Positions 26,460 through 33,354 of a DNA stretch of 64,000 nucleotides are shown piece by piece. A program made the position numbers and the translations under genes. The DNA lies in the NCBI RefSeq assembly GCF_965228805.1, contig NZ_CBDDIE010000003.1, positions 186,001 through 250,000 of the forward strand, read 5' to 3'. Origin of the DNA: JASBTN01 sp965228805. GTDB taxonomy: Bacteria > Pseudomonadota > Alphaproteobacteria > Rhodobacterales > Rhodobacteraceae. Position 1 is the stretch's first letter. Every line of letters starts with the position of its first letter. The notes under the pieces were generated by a model. The model saw only the letters and a program-made list of their open reading frames with translations, did no database searches and was not told where the DNA came from.

Positions 26460-26485
26460 ATTAGATACATGCGCATGTATCTAAT
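26460..26485. promoter_or_regulatory. 26-bp perfect palindrome, likely MarR operator
   Basis: ATTAGATACATGC followed by its exact reverse complement GCATGTATCTAAT. It lies 45 bases upstream of yceI on one side and 50 bases upstream of the marR-like ATG on the other. Size, symmetry and position fit a MarR-type dimer site controlling both directions. Confidence 0.75.
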
Positions 26486-26534
26486 TGGCAACCCCAAGGA
26501 AACCCCGCCCAGGCGGGCATAACGGAAATGTGAG

Positions 26535-26990
26535 ATGGACCGAAAACCGACAGAGAGCACAACAGCCATCTGGGTTCTCCTGAACATCGCCCACAAACGG
26601 GTGACGCAGACCTTTGAAACCGAGCTGCGCCGGGCGGGCCTGCCCCCGGCGGCCTGGTATGACGTGCTTTGGGGGTTGGAGATGTATCCCGACGGGCTGC
26701 GCCAGAACCAGCTTGAACGCATGAGCCTGTTTGACCAGGCCAACCTGTCACGCACGATCAAGCGCATGGTCGAGGACGGGCTGGTCACCCAGATCCCCGC
26801 CCCCGAGGACCGACGCGGCCGCATCTTGTCCATAACCGACGCGGGCCGCGCCCTGCGCCTGGCGATGTGGCAAGTCTATGGCCCGCTGATGATCTCGGAA
26901 ATCGAGCACAAGGTGCCGAAAGGGCTGGCCCAGGGGCTGGTGGACGGGCTGCAATCGCTCGTGCCCGAATTCGACAAGGTCGAACCCTGA
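26535..26990 (+). CDS. MarR family transcriptional regulator
   Basis: A protein of 151 residues with the MarR winged helix: LAHKRVT-like dimer helix (NIAHKRVTQTFETELRRAGL), MYPDGLRQNQLERMSLFDQA, NLSRTIKRMVEDGLVTQIPA and PEDRRGRILSITDAGRALR. It probably represses the divergent yceI-cytochrome b561 unit and itself through the palindrome at 26460-26485. The ligand is unknown. It converges with the quinone reductase gene, 3 bases apart. Confidence 0.9.
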   Translation: MDRKPTESTTAIWVLLNIAHKRVTQTFETELRRAGLPPAAWYDVLWGLEMYPDGLRQNQLERMSLFDQANLSRTIKRMVEDGLVTQIPAPEDRRGRILSITDAGRALRLAMWQVYGPLMISEIEHKVPKGLAQGLVDGLQSLVPEFDKVEP

Positions 26991-26993
26991 GCC

Positions 26994-27569
26994 TTACGCC
27001 GCCAGCGCGCGCACCCGGTCCAGCCAACGTGCCACTTGCCCCTCGCCCGGGTGGCTGGCCTGGGCAAAATGCACCACGCGCACCGGTTTGAACCCGACGA
27101 AGCCCAGGATCTGCCGCTTGATCTGCCAATAAAGCGGGCGGTGCAGCAGGAAACGGAAATACCACCATGGGCTGTCCGAGGTCAGGATCACCTGTGCCGA
27201 GCGCCCGGACAGCAGCGGTTTCGGCAACCCCTTTCCGCGCGTATCGAAGGTAAGCCCAGGTAGGAAGGTGCGGTCAAACAGCCCCTTCAGCTTGGCCGGC
27301 AGGCCGCCCCACCACATCGGTGTGGCCAGCACGAAATGCTCGCACCACTCAAGATCAGCCAGGAACTGTTCCAACACCGGCTCCAGCGGTTTGTGCTGCG
27401 CATAGCCCGCAAATCCGTAATCCGGGTCGAAATCCATTTCGGATAGGTGCAACACGCGCACCTCGTGCCCGGACGCCTCAGCCGCCCTTGCATAGGCCTG
27501 GGCCATCTGCCGCGACAGTGATCCGCTGGCCGGGTGTCCGTCCAGGACGAGGATTCGTTTTACTGACAT
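26994..27569 (-). CDS. NAD(P)H-dependent quinone reductase (NQO1/MdaB-like flavoprotein)
   Basis: A protein of 191 residues from the ATG at 27569, which has a strong GGAGG upstream. Signature parts are ILVLDGHPASGSLSRQMAQA and FVLATPMWWGGLPAKLKGLF followed by DRTFLPGLTFD, placing it in the flavodoxin-fold NQO1/KefF/MdaB group. It would reduce quinones by two electrons using FAD or FMN. Three TetR-type operators separate it from the divergent tetR-like gene. Confidence 0.9.
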   Translation of the reverse strand: MSVKRILVLDGHPASGSLSRQMAQAYARAAEASGHEVRVLHLSEMDFDPDYGFAGYAQHKPLEPVLEQFLADLEWCEHFVLATPMWWGGLPAKLKGLFDRTFLPGLTFDTRGKGLPKPLLSGRSAQVILTSDSPWWYFRFLLHRPLYWQIKRQILGFVGFKPVRVVHFAQASHPGEGQVARWLDRVRALAA

Positions 27570-27590
27570 GTCTGCCTCCGTGAGTCGCAA

Positions 27591-27658
27591 AAATTGACCG
27601 CGGTCAATTTATGATTGCAAAAACTGACCGCGGTCAATATCAAATTTGACCACGGTCA
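27591..27658. promoter_or_regulatory. Three TetR-type operators
   Basis: Site 1, AAATTGACCGCGGTCAATTT (27591-27610), is a 20-bp perfect palindrome. Site 2 has core TGACCGCGGTCA (27625-27636). Site 3 has core TGACCACGGTCA (27647-27658). Centre spacings are 30 and 22 bases. They fill the region between the quinone reductase and the TetR genes and probably control both. Confidence 0.85.
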
Positions 27659-27679
27659 TAAATCGTGTCAGAAAGCACC

Positions 27680-28279
27680 ATGCCCGATACAATCCAACCC
27701 CGAACGCTGAAGACCCGCGCCCGCCTTGTGGACGCCGCCGAAGAGGTCATTTCTGAGACCGGCTTCGGTGCCATGCGCGTGGAAGAGGTTGTGCGCCGCG
27801 CCGGCGTCGCCAAGGGCACCTTCTTTGCCCATTTCCGCGACAAGGACGCGCTGATGGACCGGCTGATCGGCGCCCGCATTGAGGCCGAGCTTGACCGACT
27901 GGCGGCCCAACCCGCCCCGACCACGGTTTCGGACCTCGTGTCAGCCCTGATGCCGCTCATGGACCTGATGACCTGCGAACGCTACGTGTTCGACGTGATC
28001 CTGCGCCATTCCGGCGCGGCTGTTGTCGAAGAAATTGGCCCCATCGCCTCGACCTTCGAGCGCTTTGTTACGGTTGCGGCGAGTTGGATCGCCCAGGGGC
28101 CATTTCGCCGTGACGCCGATCCCGCCTTGTTGGCCGAAGGTGTGCAGGCTTTCATGTTCCAGGCTATGGCGCTGAACTTCTGCAGCCTGAACAACACGCG
28201 CCCGCTCCGGGACCGGTTGACCCCATTCCTCGACCTTTGGCTGCCGTCGCACAATCCCCTTGATCCACAGGGGCAATAG
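27680..28279 (+). CDS. TetR family transcriptional regulator
   Basis: A protein of 199 residues (ATG 27680; a GTG five codons upstream is possible). The N-terminal helix-turn-helix is clear: ARLVDAAEEVISETGFGAMR, VEEVVRRAGVAKGTFFAHFR, DKDALMDRLI. The C-terminal helical ligand domain is generic. It is the obvious regulator of the divergent quinone reductase through the three palindromes at 27591-27658. The ligand is probably an electrophile or quinone, by analogy only. Confidence 0.9.
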   Translation: MPDTIQPRTLKTRARLVDAAEEVISETGFGAMRVEEVVRRAGVAKGTFFAHFRDKDALMDRLIGARIEAELDRLAAQPAPTTVSDLVSALMPLMDLMTCERYVFDVILRHSGAAVVEEIGPIASTFERFVTVAASWIAQGPFRRDADPALLAEGVQAFMFQAMALNFCSLNNTRPLRDRLTPFLDLWLPSHNPLDPQGQ

Positions 28280-28486
28280 GCCTATACCCCGCCCGTCCGG
28301 GACTGGAATCAGCCCCAGGACCTGTTTTGCCGTGGGCACGTGTTTCCGTGCAACCGACTGCGGCGGGCAGCGACAAGAAACGGCGACTTACCTCCTGCGG
28401 GCGCAAATGCGGACCCGGTGACAACCTGGAGCTCTGGACGGCACACACCTTTGCGGATCAACCGCAGGCAAAAAGGAGAAGATCAG

Positions 28487-28861
28487 ATGGACCTGATCGC
28501 ACAGCTGGAGGCGGAACAAATTGCCGCCCTGGGGAAAGACATCCCCGACTTCAAAGCCGGCGACACCATTCGTGTCGGCTATAAAGTGACCGAAGGCTCG
28601 CGTTCGCGCGTGCAGAACTACGAAGGCGTCTGCATCGGCCGCAAGAACGGCGAAGGCATTGCCGGCTCGTTCACCGTGCGCAAGATTTCCTTTGGTGAAG
28701 GCGTGGAACGTGTGTTCCCGCTGTACTCGACCAACATCGACAGCATCACCGTCGTGCGCCGTGGCCGCGTGCGTCGCGCCAAGCTGTACTACCTGCGTTC
28801 GCGCCGCGGCAAATCGGCCCGCATCGCCGAAGACGCCAACTACAAGCCCAAGAAAGCCTGA
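28487..28861 (+). CDS. rplS: 50S ribosomal protein L19
   Basis: A protein of 124 residues with PDFKAGDTIRVGYKVTEGSR, RVQNYEGVCIGRKNGEGIAG, SFTVRKISFGEGVERVFPLY and RRGRVRRAKLYYLRSRRGKS. It has a strong AAAAGGAGAA before the ATG at 28487. A 207-base leader separates it from the tetR-like gene and should hold its own promoter, since the usual trmD-rplS linkage is broken here. No known L19 leader structure was recognised. Confidence 0.97.
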   Translation: MDLIAQLEAEQIAALGKDIPDFKAGDTIRVGYKVTEGSRSRVQNYEGVCIGRKNGEGIAGSFTVRKISFGEGVERVFPLYSTNIDSITVVRRGRVRRAKLYYLRSRRGKSARIAEDANYKPKKA

Positions 28862-28872
28862 GGACCGTCGAC

Positions 28873-29094
28873 ATGAAAAAGGATCTGCATCCCGACTATC
28901 ACATGATCGAGGTCAAGCTGACCGACGGCACCTCGTATCAGATGAAATCCACCTGGGGCGCCGAAGGCGACGTTCTCCAGCTGGACATCGACCCCACCGT
29001 GCACCCGGCCTGGACCGGTGGCGGTGCCCGCCTGCTGGACACCGGCGGCCGCGTGTCGAAGTTCAAATCGAAATACGAAGGCTTTGGCTTCTGA
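28873..29094 (+). CDS. rpmE: 50S ribosomal protein L31 (cysteine-free form)
   Basis: A protein of 73 residues: MKKDLHPDYHMIEVKLTDGT, SYQMKSTWGAEGDVLQLDID, PTVHPAWTGGGARLLDTGGR. No cysteine is present, so it is the zinc-independent C-minus type normal for these bacteria. It lies 11 bases after rplS and is followed by a strong terminator. Confidence 0.95.
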   Translation: MKKDLHPDYHMIEVKLTDGTSYQMKSTWGAEGDVLQLDIDPTVHPAWTGGGARLLDTGGRVSKFKSKYEGFGF

Positions 29095-29117
29095 GCCAAA
29101 ACCTGATGGTTTCACCG

Positions 29118-29148
29118 AAACGCCGCTCCCCCGGGGGCGGCGTTTTTC
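29118..29148 (+). terminator. Rho-independent terminator of rplS-rpmE
   Basis: GC-rich hairpin AAACGCCGCTCCCCC/GGGGGCGGCG followed by TTTTT, 24 bases after the rpmE stop. Confidence 0.9.
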
Positions 29149-29271
29149 GTTGCCGCCCTGCGCTCTTTTCAATCCATCTCTCTGATGCCTCTTCCAACCG
29201 CCCGGACAGGGAATTATAGTTCGCCAACCCCCGCGCAAAGACGGGGCCTTGGGTAACGAAGGGACAGTATC

Positions 29272-30084
29272 GTGGCGCATATCATCGTCGTCGGGAACGA
29301 AAAGGGCGGAGCGGGCAAATCCACCGTCTCCATGCATGTGGCCACGGCGCTCGCGCGTATGGGGCATTCGGTTGGCGTGTTGGATCTGGACCTGCGCCAG
29401 AAGAGCTTCGGCCGTTTCGTGCAAAACCGCCGCAAGACAATGGAAGGGATCGGGTTGGAACTGCCCACCCCCGACTATCGTGATTTGCCAGAGGTGGATC
29501 GCTCGGCCCTGAGCCCCGGCGAAAACCCCTATGACCGCCGCCTGTCACTGGCGGTCGCCGGACTGGAGCCGGACGCGGATTTCATCGTGATCGACTGCCC
29601 CGGCTCGCACACGCGCCTGAGCCAGGTCGCCCATTCGCTGGCCGACACGCTGATCACACCGCTCAATGACAGTTTCGTGGATTTTGACCTGCTGGCCCAT
29701 GTGGACCCGGACAGCGGCAAGATCACCCGACCTTCGGTCTATTCGGAAATGGTCTGGAATGCCCGTCAACTGCGCGCGCAGGCCGGGCTGAAACCGATCG
29801 ACTGGGTCGTCGTGCGCAACCGTCTGGGCGCGCAAATGATGCACAACAAGAAGAAGATGGGTGCCGCGCTGGACGCCTTGTCAAAGCGCATCGGCTTTCG
29901 CGTGGCGCCGGGCTTCAATGAACGTGTCATCTTCCGCGAACTCTTTCCGCGGGGCCTGACCCTTCTGGACCTGCGCGATGTGGGGGTTCTGGGACAGATG
30001 AACATCTCGAACGTCGCTGCTCGTCAGGAGCTGCGCGACCTGATGAAGGCGCTGGACCTGCCGGGGGTCGAGGTGCGGATCTGA
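29272..30084 (+). CDS. mipZ: Division-plane positioning ATPase MipZ
   Basis: A protein of 270 residues (GTG start). It has a ParA-like deviant Walker A GNEKGGAGKST at about 8-18, DLDLRQKSFGRFVQNRRKTM, and FIVIDCPGSHTRLSQVAHSL. MipZ forms polar gradients with ParB and inhibits FtsZ away from midcell. The family-specific insert and the long C-terminal half (GFRVAPGFNERVIFRELFPR, GLTLLDLRDVG) distinguish it from plasmid ParA. Transcribed alone after the L31 terminator. Confidence 0.93.
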   Translation: MAHIIVVGNEKGGAGKSTVSMHVATALARMGHSVGVLDLDLRQKSFGRFVQNRRKTMEGIGLELPTPDYRDLPEVDRSALSPGENPYDRRLSLAVAGLEPDADFIVIDCPGSHTRLSQVAHSLADTLITPLNDSFVDFDLLAHVDPDSGKITRPSVYSEMVWNARQLRAQAGLKPIDWVVVRNRLGAQMMHNKKKMGAALDALSKRIGFRVAPGFNERVIFRELFPRGLTLLDLRDVGVLGQMNISNVAARQELRDLMKALDLPGVEVRI

Positions 30085-30137
30085 TGTCGCTCAACCATAC
30101 CTAGAAATCACCTCATTTCAGCCTCAGGAGTGACCTG

Positions 30138-30866
30138 ATGCGCTGCGCATCTGCGCAGGCAAAACGTATCAGTTCACGAGGCCCCATGGCACCGACCCTT
30201 TTTCACGACACCCGCAACTGTCTTCTGGTGGCGCGTATTCCCAATGTGGATCCTGCATCCCCCGCAACGCTCGAACGCAGCTTGAATGATGTTGACGCAG
30301 CACTGGACCTGATTGCCGACGAACTGGGCAACAGCGACTATTTCGCATTCGCCCTGGACATGTCGGCGGACAACGAGGTCAGCAAAAGCGGCGGTGAGTT
30401 CGATCCCGAATACGCCACCAACCCCGAGTTTTGGGTGGCTGTTCACAAGCAAACCTCTCTGCGCCCACGTATCGCGCAAATTCTGGCGCGCTTTGAACAG
30501 TTGCTGATCGCTGCACAGGATCTCCAGCGCTCAACTGAAAGCCTGTGGGAAAGCGACGAGTTCCAGTTCGGCGAACCCCTGGCCACTTTCATGGCGCTGC
30601 TCGACGTGAATTTCGTTCCTGCCTACACCCGCCTGCTGCGACAGTGGGACATGCTGTCGGAAGTAATGCAGGGGCAGGCGATCACCCTGATGATCGAGCG
30701 CCACGGCATCTGTCCCGAGATCGAAGAACTCCTGGTCGCCCGCGTGGCCGAAAATCCGGGTCAGGCCAGCGACGACCAGTTGGAAGAGCTGATCCCCCTG
30801 CTGGACAAGGCCTATGGCAGCTACGCGGGCTCCGCGCTTGAGCAGCGGATTAACGGTTCTCGATAA
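30138..30866 (+). CDS. Uncharacterised helical protein
   Basis: A protein of 242 residues; a second ATG at 30186 (APTLFHDTRN) also has a fair GAGG and gives 226. It is acidic and mostly helical, with LERSLNDVDAALDLIADELG, ARFEQLLIAAQDLQRSTESL and a repetitive-looking C-terminal part (ICPEIEELLVARVAENPGQA, SDDQLEELIPLLDKAYGSYA). No signal peptide, membrane helix or catalytic motif is visible and no family is recognised. It is followed at once by tRNA-Leu on the opposite strand. Confidence 0.75.
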   Translation: MRCASAQAKRISSRGPMAPTLFHDTRNCLLVARIPNVDPASPATLERSLNDVDAALDLIADELGNSDYFAFALDMSADNEVSKSGGEFDPEYATNPEFWVAVHKQTSLRPRIAQILARFEQLLIAAQDLQRSTESLWESDEFQFGEPLATFMALLDVNFVPAYTRLLRQWDMLSEVMQGQAITLMIERHGICPEIEELLVARVAENPGQASDDQLEELIPLLDKAYGSYAGSALEQRINGSR

Positions 30867-30875
30867 GGGAAGGCT

Positions 30876-30962
30876 TGGTGCGGTCGGCGGGACTCGAACC
30901 CGCACGAGTGTTACCTCACAGCGACCTCAACGCTGCGCGTCTACCAATTCCGCCACGACCGC
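30876..30962 (-). tRNA. tRNA-Leu (anticodon GAG)
   Basis: The minus strand folds as a class II tRNA of 87 nt: acceptor GCGGTCG/CGACCGC, D arm TGGCGGAATTGGTAGACGC, anticodon stem CAGCG/CGCTG with loop TTGAGGT (anticodon GAG), a long variable arm, T arm GGGTTCGAGTCCC and encoded CCA. Confidence 0.96.
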
Positions 30963-31105
30963 AAGTCAGGCTAGGTGCGCGGTGTTTATCCGAGCCCCGC
31001 GGGCTTGTGAAGAGGAAAACGACGCGCCAACCTTGCAAATCGCACCTACCGTCCACCCCACCGACAAGACCGCCCGTTCACCCCGCACAAACGGCGGCGG
31101 AGGTG

Positions 31106-31140
31106 GCGGCCGGACGGGGCTCGATGCCCCGGCTGGCCGC
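31106..31140. other. Stable hairpin upstream of lipB
   Basis: GCGGCC GGA CGGGGC, loop TCGAT, GCCCCG GCT GGCCGC: a stem of about 15 pairs with one mismatch. There is no T run after it. It lies 41 bases before the lipB ATG and is either a leader structure or a factor-independent termination remnant. Confidence 0.4.
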
Positions 31141-31181
31141 GCCCCTTGTCCCGCATCGCGACAGGGGTTAAGTCCCATCGC

Positions 31182-31838
31182 ATGGTGACTTGGGAAACAA
31201 CCGAAGGGCTCGTGCCCTATGAGGACGCCGTGGCACGCATGGAGGCCCACGCCGACGCGATGGCGCGCGGCGAGGCGGACGAGCTTATCTGGCTCCTGGA
31301 ACACCCGCCGCTCTACACCGCCGGCACCTCCGCCGACCCCGCCGACCTGGTGGATCCGGAACGCTTTCCGGTGCACCCCTCCAAGCGCGGCGGGCAATAT
31401 ACCTACCACGGCCCTGGTCAACGTGTGGTCTATGTCATGCTGGACGTGGGCAAACGCGGCCATGACGTGCGCCGCTTCGTCAAACAGCTTGAGGAATGGG
31501 TGATTGCCGCCCTGGCCGAATTCAACGTCACCGGCGAGATCCGCGAGGGCCGGGTCGGCGTCTGGGTCACCCGCACCGACAAACCGCTGACCGTCACCGG
31601 CCAGTCCCCCGAGGACAAGATCGCCGCGATCGGCATCCGCCTGCGCAAGTGGATCAGCTTTCACGGTATCTCGATCAATGTTGAACCGAACCTCGAGCAT
31701 TTCTCCGGCATCGTGCCCTGTGGCATCTCGGAACACGGGGTGACCAGCCTGGTCGACCTGGGACTGCCGGTCACCATGGCTGATGTCGATATCGCCCTGC
31801 GCCGCAGTTTCGAACAGGTCTTCGAACTCGAGGCCTGA
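31182..31838 (+). CDS. lipB: Octanoyltransferase LipB
   Basis: A protein of 218 residues from the ATG at 31182. Family motifs are RGGQYTYHGPGQRVVYVMLD, KIAAIGIRLRKWISFHGISI (with the conserved Lys) and GIVPCGISEHG (acyl-carrying Cys). It moves octanoyl groups from ACP to lipoyl domains of 2-oxoacid dehydrogenases. It is alone with respect to lipoate genes; lipA is not in the window. An upstream in-frame start twelve codons earlier is possible but lacks family support. Confidence 0.95.
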   Translation: MVTWETTEGLVPYEDAVARMEAHADAMARGEADELIWLLEHPPLYTAGTSADPADLVDPERFPVHPSKRGGQYTYHGPGQRVVYVMLDVGKRGHDVRRFVKQLEEWVIAALAEFNVTGEIREGRVGVWVTRTDKPLTVTGQSPEDKIAAIGIRLRKWISFHGISINVEPNLEHFSGIVPCGISEHGVTSLVDLGLPVTMADVDIALRRSFEQVFELEA

Positions 31839-31913
31839 CTCCGGCCACAACAAGCTGATGCGCCAGGGGACAGCGTCCTCCGAAGCACATCACACAAGAT
31901 CGAGGAGCCTCCC

Positions 31914-32423
31914 ATGCCCCAAACCCGACGCACACACCTGAAGATGCTCGGTGCAAGCCTTGGTCTGAGCACCCTGCCCAGCGGGCTCATGGCCTCCGAC
32001 GACACCACCACCGATGCCCCCAAGACCCATGTGGTTGAAATGTTGAACAAACACCCCGAGGACAGCAAGCAGCGCAACGTCTTCGTACCGGACATCCTGC
32101 GTGCCAAGCCCGGCGACACGATCCGGTTCGTCACCGTGGATAAGGGCCACAACTCGGCCTCGGCCGCCAACATGCTGCCAGAGGGTGGCCAAACCTGGGA
32201 CGGCAAGATCTCGAAGGATGTCGAGGTGACGCTGACGACGGAAGGCGCCTATGGCTATTACTGCACCCCGCATCGCAGCCTGGGCATGGTCGGATTGATC
32301 CTGGTTGGCGATGTCTCGGGCAATTACGACGCGGTGAAAGCGGTGCGCCAGAGGGGCAAGGCCAAGACGGTCTATGCCGACATTTTCACCCGCGCCGATG
32401 CGCTGTTGGCCGCCGAAGCCTGA
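31914..32423 (+). CDS. Pseudoazurin-type cupredoxin
   Basis: A protein of 169 residues with an N-terminal export signal beginning MPQTRRTHLKMLG (twin-Arg-like). The cupredoxin core has the type 1 copper ligands in order: His in KGHNSASAANM, then Cys, His and Met in YYCTPHRSLGMVG. PGDTIRF and HVVEMLN are also typical of pseudoazurin. It carries electrons in the periplasm. It lies before the soluble cytochrome c gene and ctaD, suggesting a respiratory electron-carrier module; no nitrite or nitrous oxide reductase is in the window. Confidence 0.88.
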   Translation: MPQTRRTHLKMLGASLGLSTLPSGLMASDDTTTDAPKTHVVEMLNKHPEDSKQRNVFVPDILRAKPGDTIRFVTVDKGHNSASAANMLPEGGQTWDGKISKDVEVTLTTEGAYGYYCTPHRSLGMVGLILVGDVSGNYDAVKAVRQRGKAKTVYADIFTRADALLAAEA

Positions 32424-32518
32424 ACAACCGTGGCAATCTGCCACAGCCAGACACTTTCACAAACGGCCGTTTCCCCTTACATAGTGCCGAGCAAGGAATG
32501 TCACCCAGCGAGGATCTC

Positions 32519-33001
32519 ATGAAAATCATTCTGTCCACTGCCGCCGCCGTTCTTGCCCTGTCGGGCGCCGCTTTTGCCGAAGCCGACATCGAGAAGGGCG
32601 AGAAGGTCTTCAAGAAGTGCAAGGCCTGCCACGCCGTCATCGACCCCGAGGGCGAGGTTCTGATGAAGGGCGGCAAGACCGGTCCGAACCTTTACGGCAT
32701 CATCGGTCGCCAGGCCGGCACCGCCGAAGACTTCGGCAAGTATGGCGATTCACTGGTCGCCGCTGGTGAAGGTGGTCTGGTCTGGACCGAAGAGCTGCTG
32801 GCCGCCTACACCATGGACCCGAAGGCCTTCCTGGCCGAACAGCTGGGCGGGTCCGCCAAATCGAACATGACCTTCAAGCTGCGCAAGGATGAAGAAGCCG
32901 CCAACGTCGCCGCTTTCCTGGCCAGCCTGGCCCCGGCGCCCGAAATGACCGACGGTGAGGGCGAAGGCGAGGCTGAAGGCGAAGCTGACAGCGACAGCTA
33001 A
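32519..33001 (+). CDS. cycA: Soluble cytochrome c (c550/c2 type)
   Basis: A protein of 160 residues from the ATG at 32519 (AGGAT just upstream): a signal peptide (MKIILSTAAAVLALSGAAFA), then the haem site CKACH near residue 34, KTGPNLYGIIGRQAGTAED, and the axial Met region SNMTFKLRKDEEAANVAAFL. It ends in an unusual acidic tail (TDGEGEGEAEGEADSDS). It carries electrons from bc1 to the aa3 oxidase. The cycA-ctaD neighbourhood is the one known in Paracoccus denitrificans. Confidence 0.9.
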   Translation: MKIILSTAAAVLALSGAAFAEADIEKGEKVFKKCKACHAVIDPEGEVLMKGGKTGPNLYGIIGRQAGTAEDFGKYGDSLVAAGEGGLVWTEELLAAYTMDPKAFLAEQLGGSAKSNMTFKLRKDEEAANVAAFLASLAPAPEMTDGEGEGEAEGEADSDS

Positions 33002-33044
33002 GTTACGGCGGGCGTAACGCGCCCAGGCCGCAACACATTTCAGA

Positions 33045-33077
33045 CCCCGCCCCTGCCTGTGCAGGGGCGGGGTTTTC
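33045..33077 (+). terminator. Rho-independent terminator of cycA
   Basis: A perfect 12-bp stem CCCCGCCCCTGC/GCAGGGGCGGGG with a four-base loop, followed by TTTT. The remaining ~275 bases to ctaD contain no gene and should hold the ctaD promoter. Confidence 0.92.
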
Positions 33078-33354
33078 CCTTTCGGCCCGGATTTCCTGCC
33101 ACAGCACCGCCCCTGGGACAGGCCGCGATTCGCCCACCGCAACCCCTGTGAGCGCCACCATCCCCCTCGGTCGCCCAACGCGCCTGCCGCAACTGCACAA
33201 CAGAGCCGCATGAAGCGCCACTTTTTTGCCTCCGCCCCGCTGCGACCCGTTGCCCTGCGACAATTCGCCCCTTAAAAACATTCCAAGCCCATGATGGACG
33301 CGGAGTGACTCTCTGTATCCTGGCTCAAGGAAAACCCCAGAGGGAGGCACATAC

